64,000 bases of DNA from Zygnema circumcarinatum (Eukaryota; Streptophyta; Zygnematophyceae; Zygnematales; Zygnemataceae). The translations under genes were made by a program, and so were the position numbers. Under the pieces are notes generated by a model, which saw only the letters and a list, made by a program, of their open reading frames with translations, searched no databases and was not told the DNA's origin. The first letter of the stretch is position 1. Each line of letters opens with the position of its first letter. Shown piece after piece: positions 1 through 13,400 of the stretch. The stretch covers positions 3,560,086-3,624,085 of the forward strand of contig CM074805.1 of the NCBI GenBank assembly GCA_037447605.1, in the 5' to 3' direction.

Positions 1-204
1 TTCCCCTTCACGAGGTGGAGGAGGATGAGGACGAGGCGTGGTTCAAGGATATCGGGACGACTCACGTCTATATGTAGAGGACGGTGATAGCGGGGAAATC
101 ACAGGAGTCGTATTGAGTTACTTTTCTGCGTTGACAGGTGTAAGCGCAGGCTCAGAGCTCGTAGACCTTTTCCCTTCCGTCTTCCTTCTTTAGACGGAAT
201 TACT

Positions 205-3200
205 ATGACTGAAGAGATGGATGAGCGCGCCAGAAGAGTGAAGAGCCTTTTGAGTTCCTACTATGGCACTGGTCTCCCTGACGGCGACGACGCCAGCGAT
301 GGAGCAGCATCAGAAGTGTCGTATGGGAGCCATGGATGGAGCCGGAGTTCTCCCATGCGCTCACCCGTGCGCTCTGATATCAATGGCAGGGGCTTCGACC
401 ACGAGCGCCATGTTTCACATTTGGTAAGCCATTTCAGAAGGTTAAATAGTTGATTTAAACGCAGGAAGATCATGCGTAGTGCCCGCATTAGGCATATCTA
501 TGCACATTTAATCGATTTTTCCTAAGTATTTGAAAATTGAAGGTGCTCTGGAAATTTTACGGTAAAATCTTATTGGAAAGGGATATTTAAAATGGACGAG
601 ATTTGATTAGCAATGGCCACACCTGAACAAAGAGCAACAAAACCAAACGAAGGGACGTCTTGTCTTTAATCCAATACCAAAAAGTGTCCTTGGTCCAATG
701 TGCATCGGTGACCATGGCTCCAAATAGATTGACCCCGGGAAAAGCTGCAGCGGTGTACGTAGAGAAAGTGTTAAAGCCGGCATTATAGCGTGAAGTATGT
801 TCTGATACCACATCGATGCCACACTTCTCGATTGCTAGAAAGTTGTACCCGATCAGAATCTTGAGAGGAGGTCACAAATTATAGAACTGATTTATTTGAG
901 ATATTCTGGAATTCAAAGAAATGAAAAAGGAAGGGGGTGGAGAATGATCTGCGAATGAAGCTCCATATGAGACCTTTTGTTAGTTTCAAATGTCCATTTC
1001 ATTTAACCGTCTTCGTTAAGACGGATGATCAAGAATGGATCTGTCACATTAAGGAGACTTTTTCTAATTCACCGATTGTCAACATAACTTTGTAGCCTTC
1101 AAGCAACGGAATGTTCTCTTATGCATTTCGTATGTTTGGTGTAGCGGAATTCGAGTACTGTCTTTTGACTCTGGCTTTATGTATATACAGTTTTATTGGA
1201 TTTTAAATTCACAAACACATCTTTTCACTCGTTTGTCGAGCTTGATCCAGAAAAGTTTATATCAAACGAGCGAATTTCAAGTGATAAACGTGGTGGCATT
1301 TCTTGTTTGAGCGCCATTATGCAAGAGCTGTTTTTGTTCATTGAAGTGTTTTTCTTTCTATGGCTTTTGGTGCCTGTTTAGCATGAATATTTGATCACTG
1401 CGGATTGTCAAGGTATTGCTCTGGCTCAAATTTTATTTATTCAGATTACGGATGTATTGAACTTTTTTAAACGTGTGGCGGTGATTGGTGCTAAGGTGAC
1501 CATCCCACACATTACGGCTTGATGCTATCTGAGACATAACCGGCATTTCCTGACCAATTGAAAGTGTTGAGCGTTGATCAGAGAATGATGTATGCTAAGG
1601 CATGCTACTTAACTGCTGCTTTCTTCGTCGTCTGCATTTGCAGATTCAGGAGTCTCGCATGGAGGACCTCCTGCAACAGCACGTTGGATGGTCTGCAGAA
1701 ATAAAGAACTTGGACAGCGATATGCAGATGCTGGTATACGAGAATTACAACAAGTTCATCAGTGCGACTGATACTATCCGAAGGTAAGTCGGCTCTAGGA
1801 GGATGAAGAGAATGGCCTGAGATGTTTCCTTATGTTCATGAAGTTGATTGCTGAGTTAAATTCCAAAATTGCGTATGTAATCATTCTATCCTGCCTAATG
1901 TAAACCAACTTGGGAGGCTTAGGGCTTACAAAAGTTAACTCACAAAGCACGAGCATCGAGTCCATAGGCACAGCCAGTTGATGATATACACGAATGTTCA
2001 ACGTAGATATTACATGCCGGCATTTTGAAAAAGGAATGTGTCGATGTTCTGATAGTAATGCCTTCCCCTCTTCTTCTATCTGGGTGAAACTTTTAAGGAT
2101 CGTTGCAAGAGGACAAGGGACAAGGGACCATGCAAAGTCCCGTGACTTTTTTAACTCGAGCAGTGCAAAATCTATTTTTTGCTGGACTTCAGTGATCAAT
2201 GCGAGAAACGTTGTTCTGCATATAGTCAGTTCTCGCATGCGAAATCTCATTATTCGCGCTGAATACGGCATGCAGGATGAAGGACAATGTTGCAGGCATG
2301 GAAGCCAGCATGGAAAAACTGCTTGAGACTGTGAGTATTCGCATTTCCTTCTCAGCTCAGGCCTACCCTCCCTTCCAGCAGATATTTTTTCCTTGGGTGT
2401 TCCTTTATAACTTGATAAATTGATCATTCAAAATATGTCTTCGTACCGTTTAGAGACATGCTGACTGCAAAAGACGCTGTGGTCCTGGCACTTTTAACTT
2501 TTTTTGGAACATTGAGATGCATGTTCTGCACTTGAACATATTTTGGACATTTGGAAATGTTCTCTCAATGTCTTCTGCAGACTTGTGAGGATGGTAATTT
2601 CATGGCGTCAACATTGCCAAGCAGGGTCGAAGATGTGCCTCCAAAAAAGTATTTGGGGAGTGGAGCCGGGGCAGGTGACAGCTGTTCAAGCCAAAAGCGA
2701 TGGTGTGAATGCATCACTCGGAGAAAGAAGGGAGCGCATTGAGCAGCTCAATGGCACTCGCAGCTTGCTGCGGAAAGTACAGGTAAGGCTCCGATTCCCC
2801 CTAAGGGATTGATGTGAGAAAGAACAGAACTGACCATGGAAGTAGTTTCATGTTTTCCATTTGGCGTACTCAACAGCAACGTTGTCCATTCTCTCCTACG
2901 CCATTAGACGCAATAAGCATATAAAGGGGCTGGATAAACACATGCTCTAGAAATTCTATCTCTGTCCTATGAGATATTGTAGGTCTAGGGTCTGTAAGGA
3001 CCACTACTTGCGGACAATTTTTAGTGAGGTTGCTTGGATCAGCTATATCCCATGTCGTTGGGGATCTTTTAAAGATAATGCTTGACATTCATACAGACAT
3101 CTTTCTGTGCAGTTCATATTCGACCTTCCAAAGCGCCTGCGCAAGTTCGCAAAGGAACTCGACTATGGGGCAGCTGTGAAAGCCTACACTGGAGCACTGC

Positions 3201-6200
3201 CCATATTAGAGGTGAGTCTCTGTTGCATTCTTCAGTTTTTGGCATAGCATTATTGTAGTGGCTCTTTACTAAGGGTCAGAAGACGTCTTTTCGTGGTAGG
3301 TCCTAAGAGTGCTTAAGAAAGAAGAAAAGAGGAGATCGAATCAATGTTAAACATTGCCCATCTGAGGGAAAACCAAGTCAGCTCAGGTTTACCCACTCTA
3401 TGACTAGTATTTTCTTCATCTATGGAATGCTGAAGGAGGCTAAGGCAGTTGCCATTTCAAACCCTGAACGCAGGCTTATGGAGATTCCTCCTTTCGCAAT
3501 TGCAAAGAGGAGGCGGAGGAGGTGATTGATGGAATCACTCACAAGCTGCAGGTCTGTTCTTCCGATAGTCACCTCCAACCAGCATCATGAGGGATAATAG
3601 TTTTTGGCGATGAGCGGAAATGAAAACAAACAGCCTTTGTGGATTTTGTTTATACTCCCTAGACTGCAGCCCCAATTTCCCTTTTTTTTTGGTTTTTGGA
3701 ATGGGAGCAGGAGAGAGTGATGGCTGACAATGCGACGGCGGAGGAGCGATCAGAGGCTGCTGTGCTGCTGCAGGAGCTCAACGAGCCGGTAGGGGCAGGG
3801 CTCAGCTCAAATACTCTGTTGCTATGCCAAATAGTCTGAAATCCTGAAACGCCTGAAAGACATTTTAGGGTTTCACAGACTTCAATGGTTTTACCATTTT
3901 GTAGACCAGAAAGAAGTGAACCCGGTCTGTGTTTTGCAGTTCGTTGTTCCGTGTCGGCTGTCATTCATCTGCTATCACTGTTATATGCAGATCAGACACC
4001 GGATCTTTGGAAAGATAAGTTGGTGTAAGGGGTGAGGGTGGCAGGTGGAGAAGCTTATGGATGAGTATCTGGCAGCTCGCTGGGATCGACTGCTTGAAGC
4101 CTTACGAAAAGATACGGTGTGTGTCCTGCTCCATGTCCTATTGAGACCGAAAAGGCCTCTGCAAACCCTGGAGATGGTCAATCCTTGTCACCAGACCGCT
4201 TTCATACTTTGAAAAGGTGGAGGAGTCTGACTGAGCTGGGTCAGGTTCTGTTTGTGAAACTTGTGTGTTGTTGACAGGAATTCATAGGGGAGTTTGAGCG
4301 CACTGCGAGCACGTTTCGAAGAATATTTCCAATGGGCGAGCAACGATTGGTTGACGCCACGCAGGAGATCTTTAACGAGTGCGCATTTACATAAAAGCCA
4401 AACAAAAACCCACAATCTGCCGAGGATCTTTGCAATTTTGTTGAATGCAAATTCAGCAACAACACACGTGAGCTTAGTATGCATGTTCAGACATGGCTGG
4501 GTTATGAGTGGTGCGATGGGAGGGTCTACGTGCAGATACTTCCCTTCAGTCCGTAGCGCCTTCATGAGAGAGGATGGGAGTGGTCCGGCCGCAGCGGACC
4601 TTATTGTGGCCCTCAGTACGCACTCATGCACTGCATTAACTTATACACTAATCCAAATCAGTTTTTGACTTATTGAACTTACTGTTCCGCTTGGTGGAAG
4701 AAGGTAGGAAGGTTCCGCTTGGTAGGTTGACATTTTTGGGTCTGTCAATTCTGCAATTGACTTTTTGTGGATCTGTGGCAGGCTCATGCATTGTAAATGC
4801 ATTTCTGACTAAATGCATCCGATGCATTTGATGAGTGAAATGAATGCTTCTGAGAGACATAGAAAGGAAATGGAATGCAGAAAGGCTATCGCGGGATGTG
4901 GTTAGCATGGACCAGTTGGTGCCTGAAGCGAAGTTGCCAGAGAGGGCAACACAGGTGATTTGCTTTTATTTATCTGATTTCCCTGAAGCTTACTGAGTTG
5001 AAATCGAAACTCTAGACAAGCTGATTTTCTTTTCGTTGGAGTTAAACTATCCGTTTACCTTGCTGCACGATGTAGCCCATAGAAGTCTGGATGAATTTCA
5101 GAGTCGCACCGGTTATCCCTCTTCTCTGTTCAGATGCAAACAAATATTGCAAAGCAGTTTTTAGAGGTGGAGACCCCTTTTCACTTTCCACTTTCTTTTT
5201 CACCCATCTCCAAAAGAAACAAATAGTATTTTAGTCTGGGCAGGTAACTGTTAGGAGAGATACTCCGGCTTCGTCTTCCATGCTGATTGCCATAGCTGTG
5301 CTCCAATTGTTGGGCCTACAAACAGGCAGTTGAGACTGCGATGAGTGAACACGTGATCCACGCCTTCAACCACCTCGGCTCAAAGGTGATGGGTATGTAA
5401 CCTTTCTTATTCTTCACCTTTTGACATACGTCGACTTGGATAGAAAGAAAGCTAGGTTTGAATCTTGATGTTCCTCCTAGACATAAGCTTGTCCTCAAGC
5501 GTTTACGTTTACTCTTTCTAAATTATATGCAGGAGTTTGCATGTAGAGTTGTGATGAACCACTGGGATTGAACTGGAGGGTGGAGCAGGGGCTTTGACAG
5601 CCATTGCAAGGCCCACCGGACGAGGAGGGAAGCTCACATCCATGGGCCCTAAACCCTTGCAGGCAGTCCTCGAAGCTGCCCATAGAAGCTTGTTGCAGGG
5701 AAGCCTGCACCTCCTGCAGGTGAACACTCTCTTTCATTTGTCACCAAAGAAAGGAGCAAGACCCCCATATATGTGGCAGCTGGAAACTGGATGGTTTCAA
5801 CCCACTGGCCAGAATGACTCTTGCCGCCTATTTAAGCTTGAATCTCTCACTGGAGAAATCACCTGAAGCCTCTTATCAAGAGCTCATATGCTGCATAGTT
5901 ATCGTGAACCTTCAGTGTGGGAGATTGGAACTCAGTTAATCAATTTCGATGTTTTGGTCCGAATTTGCTGTCCGTTTCTTCCTCACTTTTCCACTTTTTT
6001 CTTTCCTGGTTAAGAGCGTCTAGTGTCTCGAAAGTTAGTAAGGTTCTTGGTGAAAATGCATACAACTTGGCTTCAACGAAGATGACGTGTCTCTCCAAGG
6101 AAGTAGCGACGAGACACGTGAGACGACATTTGTTATGTGCTGCTTTAATCTTTGTACTTCAGAATGGCACCTTCACGTGGAGATGTGAAGTCAACCCCTC

Positions 6201-8940
6201 CGCTATTTCATCATCTTCAGCTGATTCTCCCCACTTGCGCATGTGATGTGTAGGACTTGGCAGAGCTGCTTGATGATTCAGTGGCTGTCCTGCGAGAGTG
6301 GCGAGCCGACTTTGTAGACCTCGTTCACTCGGAATTCAGCTCCCTCTTTCACTCCCTCAACGACCACTTCCTCTCCCTCTCTGACTCCCGTCCGGGTTCC
6401 GCCATCACCCCCTCCGCCATGGACTCGGGGGGTGTCGAACGCAGCCATGGCGGATCACAGAGCCCATTACCAGGATTAGTGCTGCTTTTGGCTCGACTGG
6501 CCCAGAACATAGAGCAGACAGCTGTTCCTCGCGTCGCAGAGGTTAGTAATTCTGTCGAAAGCAGCAGGGGGACGTAGTGCATTTGAACTTCTTTCGGCTC
6601 ATCTCATCAAACGGAACTGGTTTGTTCCCTAATTTGCAGGTTCTTGCACGCAAGTTCTATGGAGGGATGCCGCGAGGTACAGGATCGGAGGCAGCATTTG
6701 ACCCGAAAGTCATTTGCAGGCAGCTGCGCGCTACAGCTGAGCTCCTGCTTCAGCAGGTGGGTGGGAAGTGATTCAGAGGGCCATGGCTCGTTGCAGTTGA
6801 AATGGAAATTCATTTACCTTGGAAATGGTGGGTTGAGTTGCTTGGTGAAAGCTTTACGAAGGAAGTATACCCCTGTTGAAACAACGGAGCTGAGTGCCTC
6901 TGTTACAAAGAGAAAAACAGAGATTCATGCTGGACTAGTTTGTTGAGGTAGCCTTCCTTGTGCTGACTCACGATGGGCTGCCTCGCCATGCAGTACGTTG
7001 ACCTGCAAGCCCGGAAGCTGTCCCTTATGGTTGTCAAGAGCATCTCTACTCCAAACTGGTTAAAGGTGGCTGCACTGCCCTTGCCCTTCCATAGAGCTCG
7101 GTCCTCACAACCTTGCATTTTCAGTGACTTAAGAGTTAAAGGAACGAACTGATTGCTGGGTTGCATGGCTTCTTGCAGCACAAGGAACCGAGGGATGTTC
7201 GCATGGTGGCCGACCTGTTGCTGCAAGAGGTACTTTGAAGGGCTCACGTCATACATATGGCAACAGATAATTTCTTCACTGTTTTAACATTCTGAAAATA
7301 TTTTCAGGAATGCAGACGGCAGCTAGATGATAAGACCTGGAGACTCATCTGTGACTGGTTTGTGTCCCTAGGGAGTACAGAAATCCTATCGTCCAAATGT
7401 ACATGCTGTATGAGCATCCATTCCTAGGCCGCAGTGTGCTTGTAGAATGATGAACATTGCTGTTCTTGGCAGGTGGACGCAATGGAAGATGCTGTAGAGC
7501 AGCTGCTTCCTCCCGGAGCCGATCGTTCCCTTTCATATAGACAGTCTAAGCATTCAAAGGAACCTGGAGGAGCATATGGGAGAGGACCTGCAGGAAAGGA
7601 CGGAGGCCGCGCAGGAGAGACTAAGGCCAGCGGTCGAGCTCGCAGTCGCCTTTTGGAGAGGGATGTTGCAAAGCTGTTCACGCAGAGAGTGGAGCTTTTC
7701 ACAAAGCTTGAGTTTACACAGGTCAGTGCAACTGCTGAACATGGATATGATGTCTGGGCTAGCAATAGCTGGGATTGTTTACAGAGAATGTGAATCGAAC
7801 ATAAGAAAGAGCTGCTAGAGCTTTGTTTCTTGAACAGTCATCTCGATCTGCATCTGCATTCTGTTTTGTGTTATGTAAAGTTGAGTTGTGACTATCACGA
7901 ATCAATAAGCATTGCTAACTTCTGAGGGAGTGTCCTGCTTTGGTCCTTCCTTCTACTATACATTTAGGTGGCAGTCCCAGGTCTTGCATAGGGACCTGGA
8001 TGGGCTTGCACACCTGATTGAGATTCTACCATTCTGAATTTTGAGGAGTTCTGATGCAAATGCCCCTGAATTGTTATCACGTTCATGTATGCTTACCGAA
8101 GTGCTTTTGGGGTTTTGCTCTCCGCTGTGCTGCAGACATGGGTTGTTTCCACAGTGGTGAAGATGTGCCTGAAGACATTTCAGGAGTGCGTGAGGCTTCA
8201 GACATTTGGCAGAAGCGGGTTTCAACAGATCCAACTGGATATGCAGTACTTGAGAGACCCACTAAGGAGCTTTGTGGATAATGAATCCATAATTGACTCT
8301 CTGCTTGACGAGGTGACTCTCTGAACCCCCTCTTCATCTTTAGAGCTGAAGGTACCTCTGCTATCGGAGGTCTATTTTTGGACTCTCCACTACTGTGAAG
8401 AATGTGCAATTCACGCCTTCGGAATAGCACTGAGCAGGACAGGACTTGAAGGAATTTCACTGTATATATTTCACTGGGTATGTCATCGTATTTAGAGTGG
8501 GCCACGCTAGTTGCGAACTCGTTTTTTGTTTTCTTTCCTGTTTACCTCCAATAGTGTGGGCCACACTAAATATGCACTCTTGCAATTCGCACCATAGATA
8601 TTTTGACCTTTCAGCAATTAGGGTGGGCCACTTTGATTATGTGCCGGCACAATTGTGTACCTACACTAATTGCGACGAACGGTGCAGGAGTTAGAGGCTT
8701 GATTGGAGGTCTTGTGTGCTTCAGCAGAGAATTGAGGCATGAGCACTGTATGTACATGTTTGTCAGTTGTCAGTTTTCTGCACGTCAGTTTCCAGTTTTC
8801 AGTTTTTTTCATCGGGTCTGGTGCTGTCCCCATTGCAGGTGTGTGTGGCGGCTGCAGAGAGGTGCTTGGACCCGGTGCCTCTAGAGCCCGCCGTGATCGA
8901 TAGGATAATTCAGGTTAAGCTGGTTAAGGGTACTTCCTAG
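205..8940 (+). CDS. VPS51: VPS51, subunit of the GARP/EARP tethering complexes
   Basis: VPS51 is a subunit of the GARP and EARP complexes, which tether endosome-derived vesicles at the Golgi or recycling endosomes. I read 21 exons: 205-423, 1644-1783, 2276-2330, 2675-2782, 3113-3211, 3474-3551, 3711-3788, 4045-4116, 4278-4378, 4557-4615, 4881-4954, 5134-5166, 5326-5392, 5601-5719, 6254-6541, 6640-6756, 6994-7065, 7179-7229, 7473-7721, 8136-8312, 8839-8940. Phases agree and give 785 residues, close to the plant protein. The N-terminal signature LVYENYNKFISATDTIRR and the C-terminal blocks KLFTQRVELFTKLEFTQ and RSGFQQIQLDMQYL match plant VPS51. The first ATG opens exon 1 and is followed by MDERARRVKSLLSSYY, the usual short N-terminal helix. 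Exons 10-14 (4557-5719) are least certain because this region is poorly conserved. The 33-nt exon 12 is unusually small. No upstream regulatory element was recognised. Confidence 0.93.
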
Positions 8941-9275
8941 GGAAGCTTCTGTACATCCCACATTGTTCTCGTTTCTAAATTTTGCCAAATCTGCTTCGTC
9001 CGATTGTGGCGGTCATTTCGCCTCATATTCAGATCGCATCTGATTCCCGATCAAGAGCCCTCCTTCCGCCGCTCCACTTTAAATCATTCAGAATGAGAGT
9101 TCTTACATCTCATGTTGAAAAGATTTGGATGGAGCATAGTATACCTATTTTGTTTCTAGTTTATCATACGATAATATGATATGTCATATCATATAATACG
9201 ATTCAAATGGTGTTAGCTTTTCAAGATTTTTGCATTTTAGTTTTTCTATTTTTTTTCTACGTTGAAAATAAAACA

Positions 9276-9410
9276 ATGACATGTGAAGAACATCCCTAAG
9301 GACCCTTCCCCCCTCTCTCTCTTCCTCTGCAGGGGTAGTCATTGTGGCACACAGTTGAATTACACACTGAACAGTGCTTATTTTGAATTGCGATTTGTCT
9401 GACATTTCTT
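9276..9410 (+). repeat. Direct repeat, copy 1
   Basis: This roughly 135-bp unit begins near ATGTGAAGAACATCCCTAAG and ends near TGTCTGACATTTCTT. A second copy with the same order of blocks lies about 258 bp downstream. Shared blocks include GTGAAGAACATCCCTAAGGA, CTCTGCAGGGGT and CACAGTTGAATTACACACTG. Confidence 0.85.
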
Positions 9411-9533
9411 AATAGTGAGCTTCACTTTTCCCCCGACTGAGACCACTTTCTGAGGGCTCCTTGCCTCAGTCGCGAAACTTTCCCATACTTGAAATTCTTA
9501 AGACAATCTCCCGAGGCAAGGACGAAGAACACT

Positions 9534-9666
9534 AATGTCATGTGAAGAACATCCCTAAGGACTCTTCCTCCTCTCTCGTCCTCTGCAGGGGTTGTCATTG
9601 TGGTTCACAGTTGAATTACACACTGTTCACTGCTTAGTTTGAAGTGCGATATGTCTGACAGTTCTT
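9534..9666 (+). repeat. Direct repeat, copy 2
   Basis: This is the second copy of the unit at 9276-9410, in the same orientation, with scattered substitutions and small length differences in a pyrimidine run. The 123-bp spacer between copies contains the inverted pair CCTTGCCTC / GAGGCAAGG. Confidence 0.85.
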
Positions 9667-10417
9667 TTGAATTCATTTCATTTGCATGGGTGTTCTATGT
9701 TGGCTTGTCATAGCTGTGACTAGGCGCCTTCTCAATAGATGTACAACGGGTAAGAGGTGAACGCAAGAGATTTGCGTTCAGATATCCTTCATCTGTCTGT
9801 TTCTAAAGGCAAGTGACAATACTCGTGGGTGTCTGTCCACCAGTCAGCCAGCCAGTAAGGTCCCCTGTGTTCTGCACAATCGTTTTTGTGCACGGAGTCC
9901 ATTTGTGTTCTGATTGGTTGCTTACTGCAATAATAAACCTAGACTCTTTCAGTTTTAGATCCATAAGGTAAAGGATATCGGAGCGCAAACGTCTTGCAAA
10001 TTTCTCAAGAAACTAGCGCCCAATCAAAGCTACAGCAGGACAACGACGTAAACCCATGCAATTGAAATGAATAGAACAGAAACAGTCAAACAAGTCAAAC
10101 TTCAAACTAAACAATGGAAAAGGCAAATGTGATTCAAATGTGTACCCCAACGATTGCCATTGCAAAGAAAGGGAGAGGGAGACAAAGAGGAGGAAAGGGA
10201 GAGAGGGGAAAGTCCTCGAATGTCCTTTGTACTGGTCATTTCGATACCTTGTTCTGAAAATACTGTTTTAGGATACAGTTCTAGCGGAAAGGTTTCAACA
10301 TTTCAAATTGAACTACAATGGTTGTTGGGCAGCAGCCCAGCCTTATTATATATCACATGCACGCATGCACCACGAACCCCCAACTTTTTGAAGAAACAAT
10401 GTCTGGACGAGATAGTA

Positions 10418-10450
10418 GAGGCGCCTGCACGGGCGAGTCTCAGGCGCCTC
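10418..10450. repeat. Inverted repeat over the BOR stop codon
   Basis: The 10-bp arms GAGGCGCCTG (10418-10427) and CAGGCGCCTC (10441-10450) are separated by 13 nt. The BOR stop codon (10440-10442, minus strand) sits at the edge of the right arm, so the mRNA could form a GC-rich hairpin there. Confidence 0.7.
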
Positions 10451-13400
10451 GTGACGGCTCACCCTCCTCATGCCTAGCTGAGCTCACCCTCTGCAGGCCA
10501 CCACAACAACACCGCATCACTACCGCACAGACAAGACTTGAAACTTGAAGCAAACCAAAGCAAAAAGAAATAAAAAGGAATACATAGAATGAATTCCCCA
10601 CCTGCATAACCTCTTCTTGGCTGATGCGATGCTTGATTTGGAAGCCCGCAAACTTCTCCTCCGGAGCTGTCTCCTCGTCTATTTCCATGTTCGCATCCTC
10701 TGTTGCCACTGACAGTCGCTGCTGTTCTCGCAGGGCCATCCTGTGCGGTAGCGCAGGAACTTCCTCCCACGTTCGGCTGTCCAGCTCTTCCAGCTCGTGC
10801 TCCGGAAACATCTGTTCTGGGAGAGAGGGCTAAACAGTACGGATCACTACCTCTCTTTTCATCCATTCAATACAAGATATTCTCTTCAGTTCTGTAACAC
10901 GTCGTCAAGGCGTTGCACGAGACTTTGGACCAGAAGTGGTATACGAGATCGACGACAGATATGGAAACCGTTGGCGTTCTCTGAACCGTCAATAAAAATC
11001 AGCAGTCGCATTTCTTTCCCTTGTCTCACAGTAGTCATCACTGAGCATACCGACCATCTGAAACATTGGACGGACACTCGCATCTAGGAGCTATTAACAT
11101 GTGCTTTCAAGGTTTACTACAACAGTTTCCTTAGACGTAAGGCACTCCATAAGGTTTCGACGAGTCTCTTAAGTTTTCTGTTAAGTTGTTGGGTTCTTTT
11201 TCCTTTCCTATTCGATTTTACAACTCTCACCATACGTATAAACCCTTGTCAGTTCTTCCAAGTGGGTCTCGGTAGTTCTTGTAGTGTTTCAAAATTAGGG
11301 GTTGTGAGCCCACCCGTGGCAAGATGTATATGCGAATGGGAATAAGCGCGATGATGGGAAGGGGGAAGAGCGATCCCGCGACTCCCGCAAAGTAGGTGAG
11401 AGCCCACACGCTCGCCAGTAGGAGCAATTGTACGGCCGTGAAGGCCACAATTGTGCGAAATCGGACTGTTTGAAGGTATGGGGCATGAGACTTCTCCAGC
11501 ACTCTGAGAAGGAGAAAAAAAAAAAAAAAAAGAAACATCAAATGGTAATCAGAAAGAGAAACAACGGTTGTGGTTTTGAGGTCAGCTCTTGGCTACCTCT
11601 CATCTTGAACAAAGAGCAAGAGTGTAAGAGGAAGGAGAAGGACTTTCTCTCACTACCTTTCTCGCTTTCCCAAACAGCTGACCCTCGAGAGTTCAGGCAA
11701 CATGCGACTCAAGGAGATTCCCTAACCATTCAGAGTTTTCCAAGCAAGTACAACTATGGTTGTAAGGTCTTTCGAGAACATGATTTTTGGCAGGATCAAG
11801 GTGATGTCAGTTTCCTAACCAGTCGCACCTGTATCGTCGCTTCGGATCTGTTATCAACAACAGCAGACGATCCCACAGTTGCGAACCAGGTAAGGATTCG
11901 ATGGCCATAAAGAGAAAGTAGCCATAGATAACAGCACTGGGGATTTTCTTCAAGATTGGAGTAAGAACAAGGCAGAGCAGCACCTGCACCTCCCTCCCGC
12001 CATCTTCAAAATCCATTTTTCTTCGGAGAAGCCTCTAGGTGTACAAATTCACAGACACACGGCTTCACAAGTTTCTGAGCTTAGATTCTAGTAACAAACG
12101 AGCCAAACTTTGCTAATACATAGCTCCAGTATTTTGGTAAAGAGCAAAGCAATAGAGACGGAAACAAAGCTCATGAATAGAAGGGAAAGCAAGGACGGCG
12201 GCTTGCGGCTATGGCATTCCAGATGAACTGTGTGAAGCATTCGGGGTTCTTGTAGGGTTTTAGGGTTTTTAGGGTTTTTAGGGTTTTTAGGGTTTTTAGG
12301 TTCTGGCAGTCACCAGCGATGACTGCAGAAAGCCGCTGACTCGCTGCTCTGCCACCTCCACCTGCAAATACTCATCAACATCTTTCTCCACATCAAACGC
12401 TCCCTTTTCATGCCCTCTTCCTCCCTCGCCTTCTGCATCTGCAACTTCTCTTTGCCCGCCATTCTGCTGCTGCCCTGCACGCATTGTCTGCACCGGCCCA
12501 GACCCACCGACCAGCAACCCCTCATCCCCTGCGTGTCTCTCTCACATGTATGATCCGACATTCGCATGACAATCTCACTGACTAAGCCACTTCTTACACT
12601 TCCTAATGCCATTACGGAAGCTGAGTTTAGGAAAAAAAAGGGCAGAGAGTGGACTGTGGCCAGAAAAGTGTTTCTCTGCCAAGCAGGATGAATTGACACA
12701 GATCCGAACTGACTGCTGCATACTTTTGACATCCATCTCAGCAGCACATACACCAAGCAAAATCAAGAATGCTATCAAGAATACTCTACCTACAAGATCG
12801 TCGTGCTTGGCAGCTTTCTCTTTTATACGATCCGCAGCAGTAGAATCAAGCTGCAAAGCCTTCCTCTGCATGTGCGCCAAAACTGTTGCTATGGCTGTGC
12901 GTGCATTCTCCTCTTTGTTCTGCTGCTCCCCTGCTTTGCTGTGCTCTTTGAGAGCTTGGCGAGCTGCATTCTGCAGACTGACCTTCACATGCTCCCTCTT
13001 CAGAGTGGCCAGACTCTTCGTGTGAAGGGGGGCCTGCATGGCTTCCACTCCCCCCCTTATCAGGGTGGATATTTGGACCAATTTTAAGGTTGACTGAGAT
13101 TTCAATATACATGACCAGTGAGTGAAGGATGTCTCCTTTTTCTCCTTTTATTAAAAGCAATGTTCGCACGTGAAGCATGAGGAGTTGCCAGTCCATTCCA
13201 AATGGGAGTTCTCTCTCACCTGTGGCAGCACTCCGTTGACAGGGGGCAGGCCGAGGAGACCGCATGCGAGAGTCATGATGCCGAGCAGAAAGAAGTCGTA
13301 ATTGTAAGCAGAAGGTTTCCGCAAGTTGAACTCATCCACCTGCGCGAGCTGGGCCGAGACGCTGTGGTCGAAGAAGAACAGGATGGTGATGATCAGTGCA

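Larger units (their letters stand above)
8941..10439. other. Intergenic region between VPS51 and BOR 3' ends
   Basis: The two flanking genes converge here, so this stretch holds both 3' ends. I see no gene. It contains a pair of direct repeats (9276-9410 and 9534-9666) and otherwise AT-rich unique sequence with short purine runs near 10165-10210. Confidence 0.7.

Noticed and set aside
1795-2427. 210-residue minus-strand ORF
   Set aside because: It spans VPS51 exon 3 and flanking introns on the opposite strand and uses a non-ATG start; no domain is visible.
7308-7357. Possible extra VPS51 exon (reads ECRRQLDDKTWRLICDW)
   Set aside because: It has an acceptor-like start, but including it shifts the frame into a stop; exons 7179-7229 and 7473-7721 join directly and match the family.
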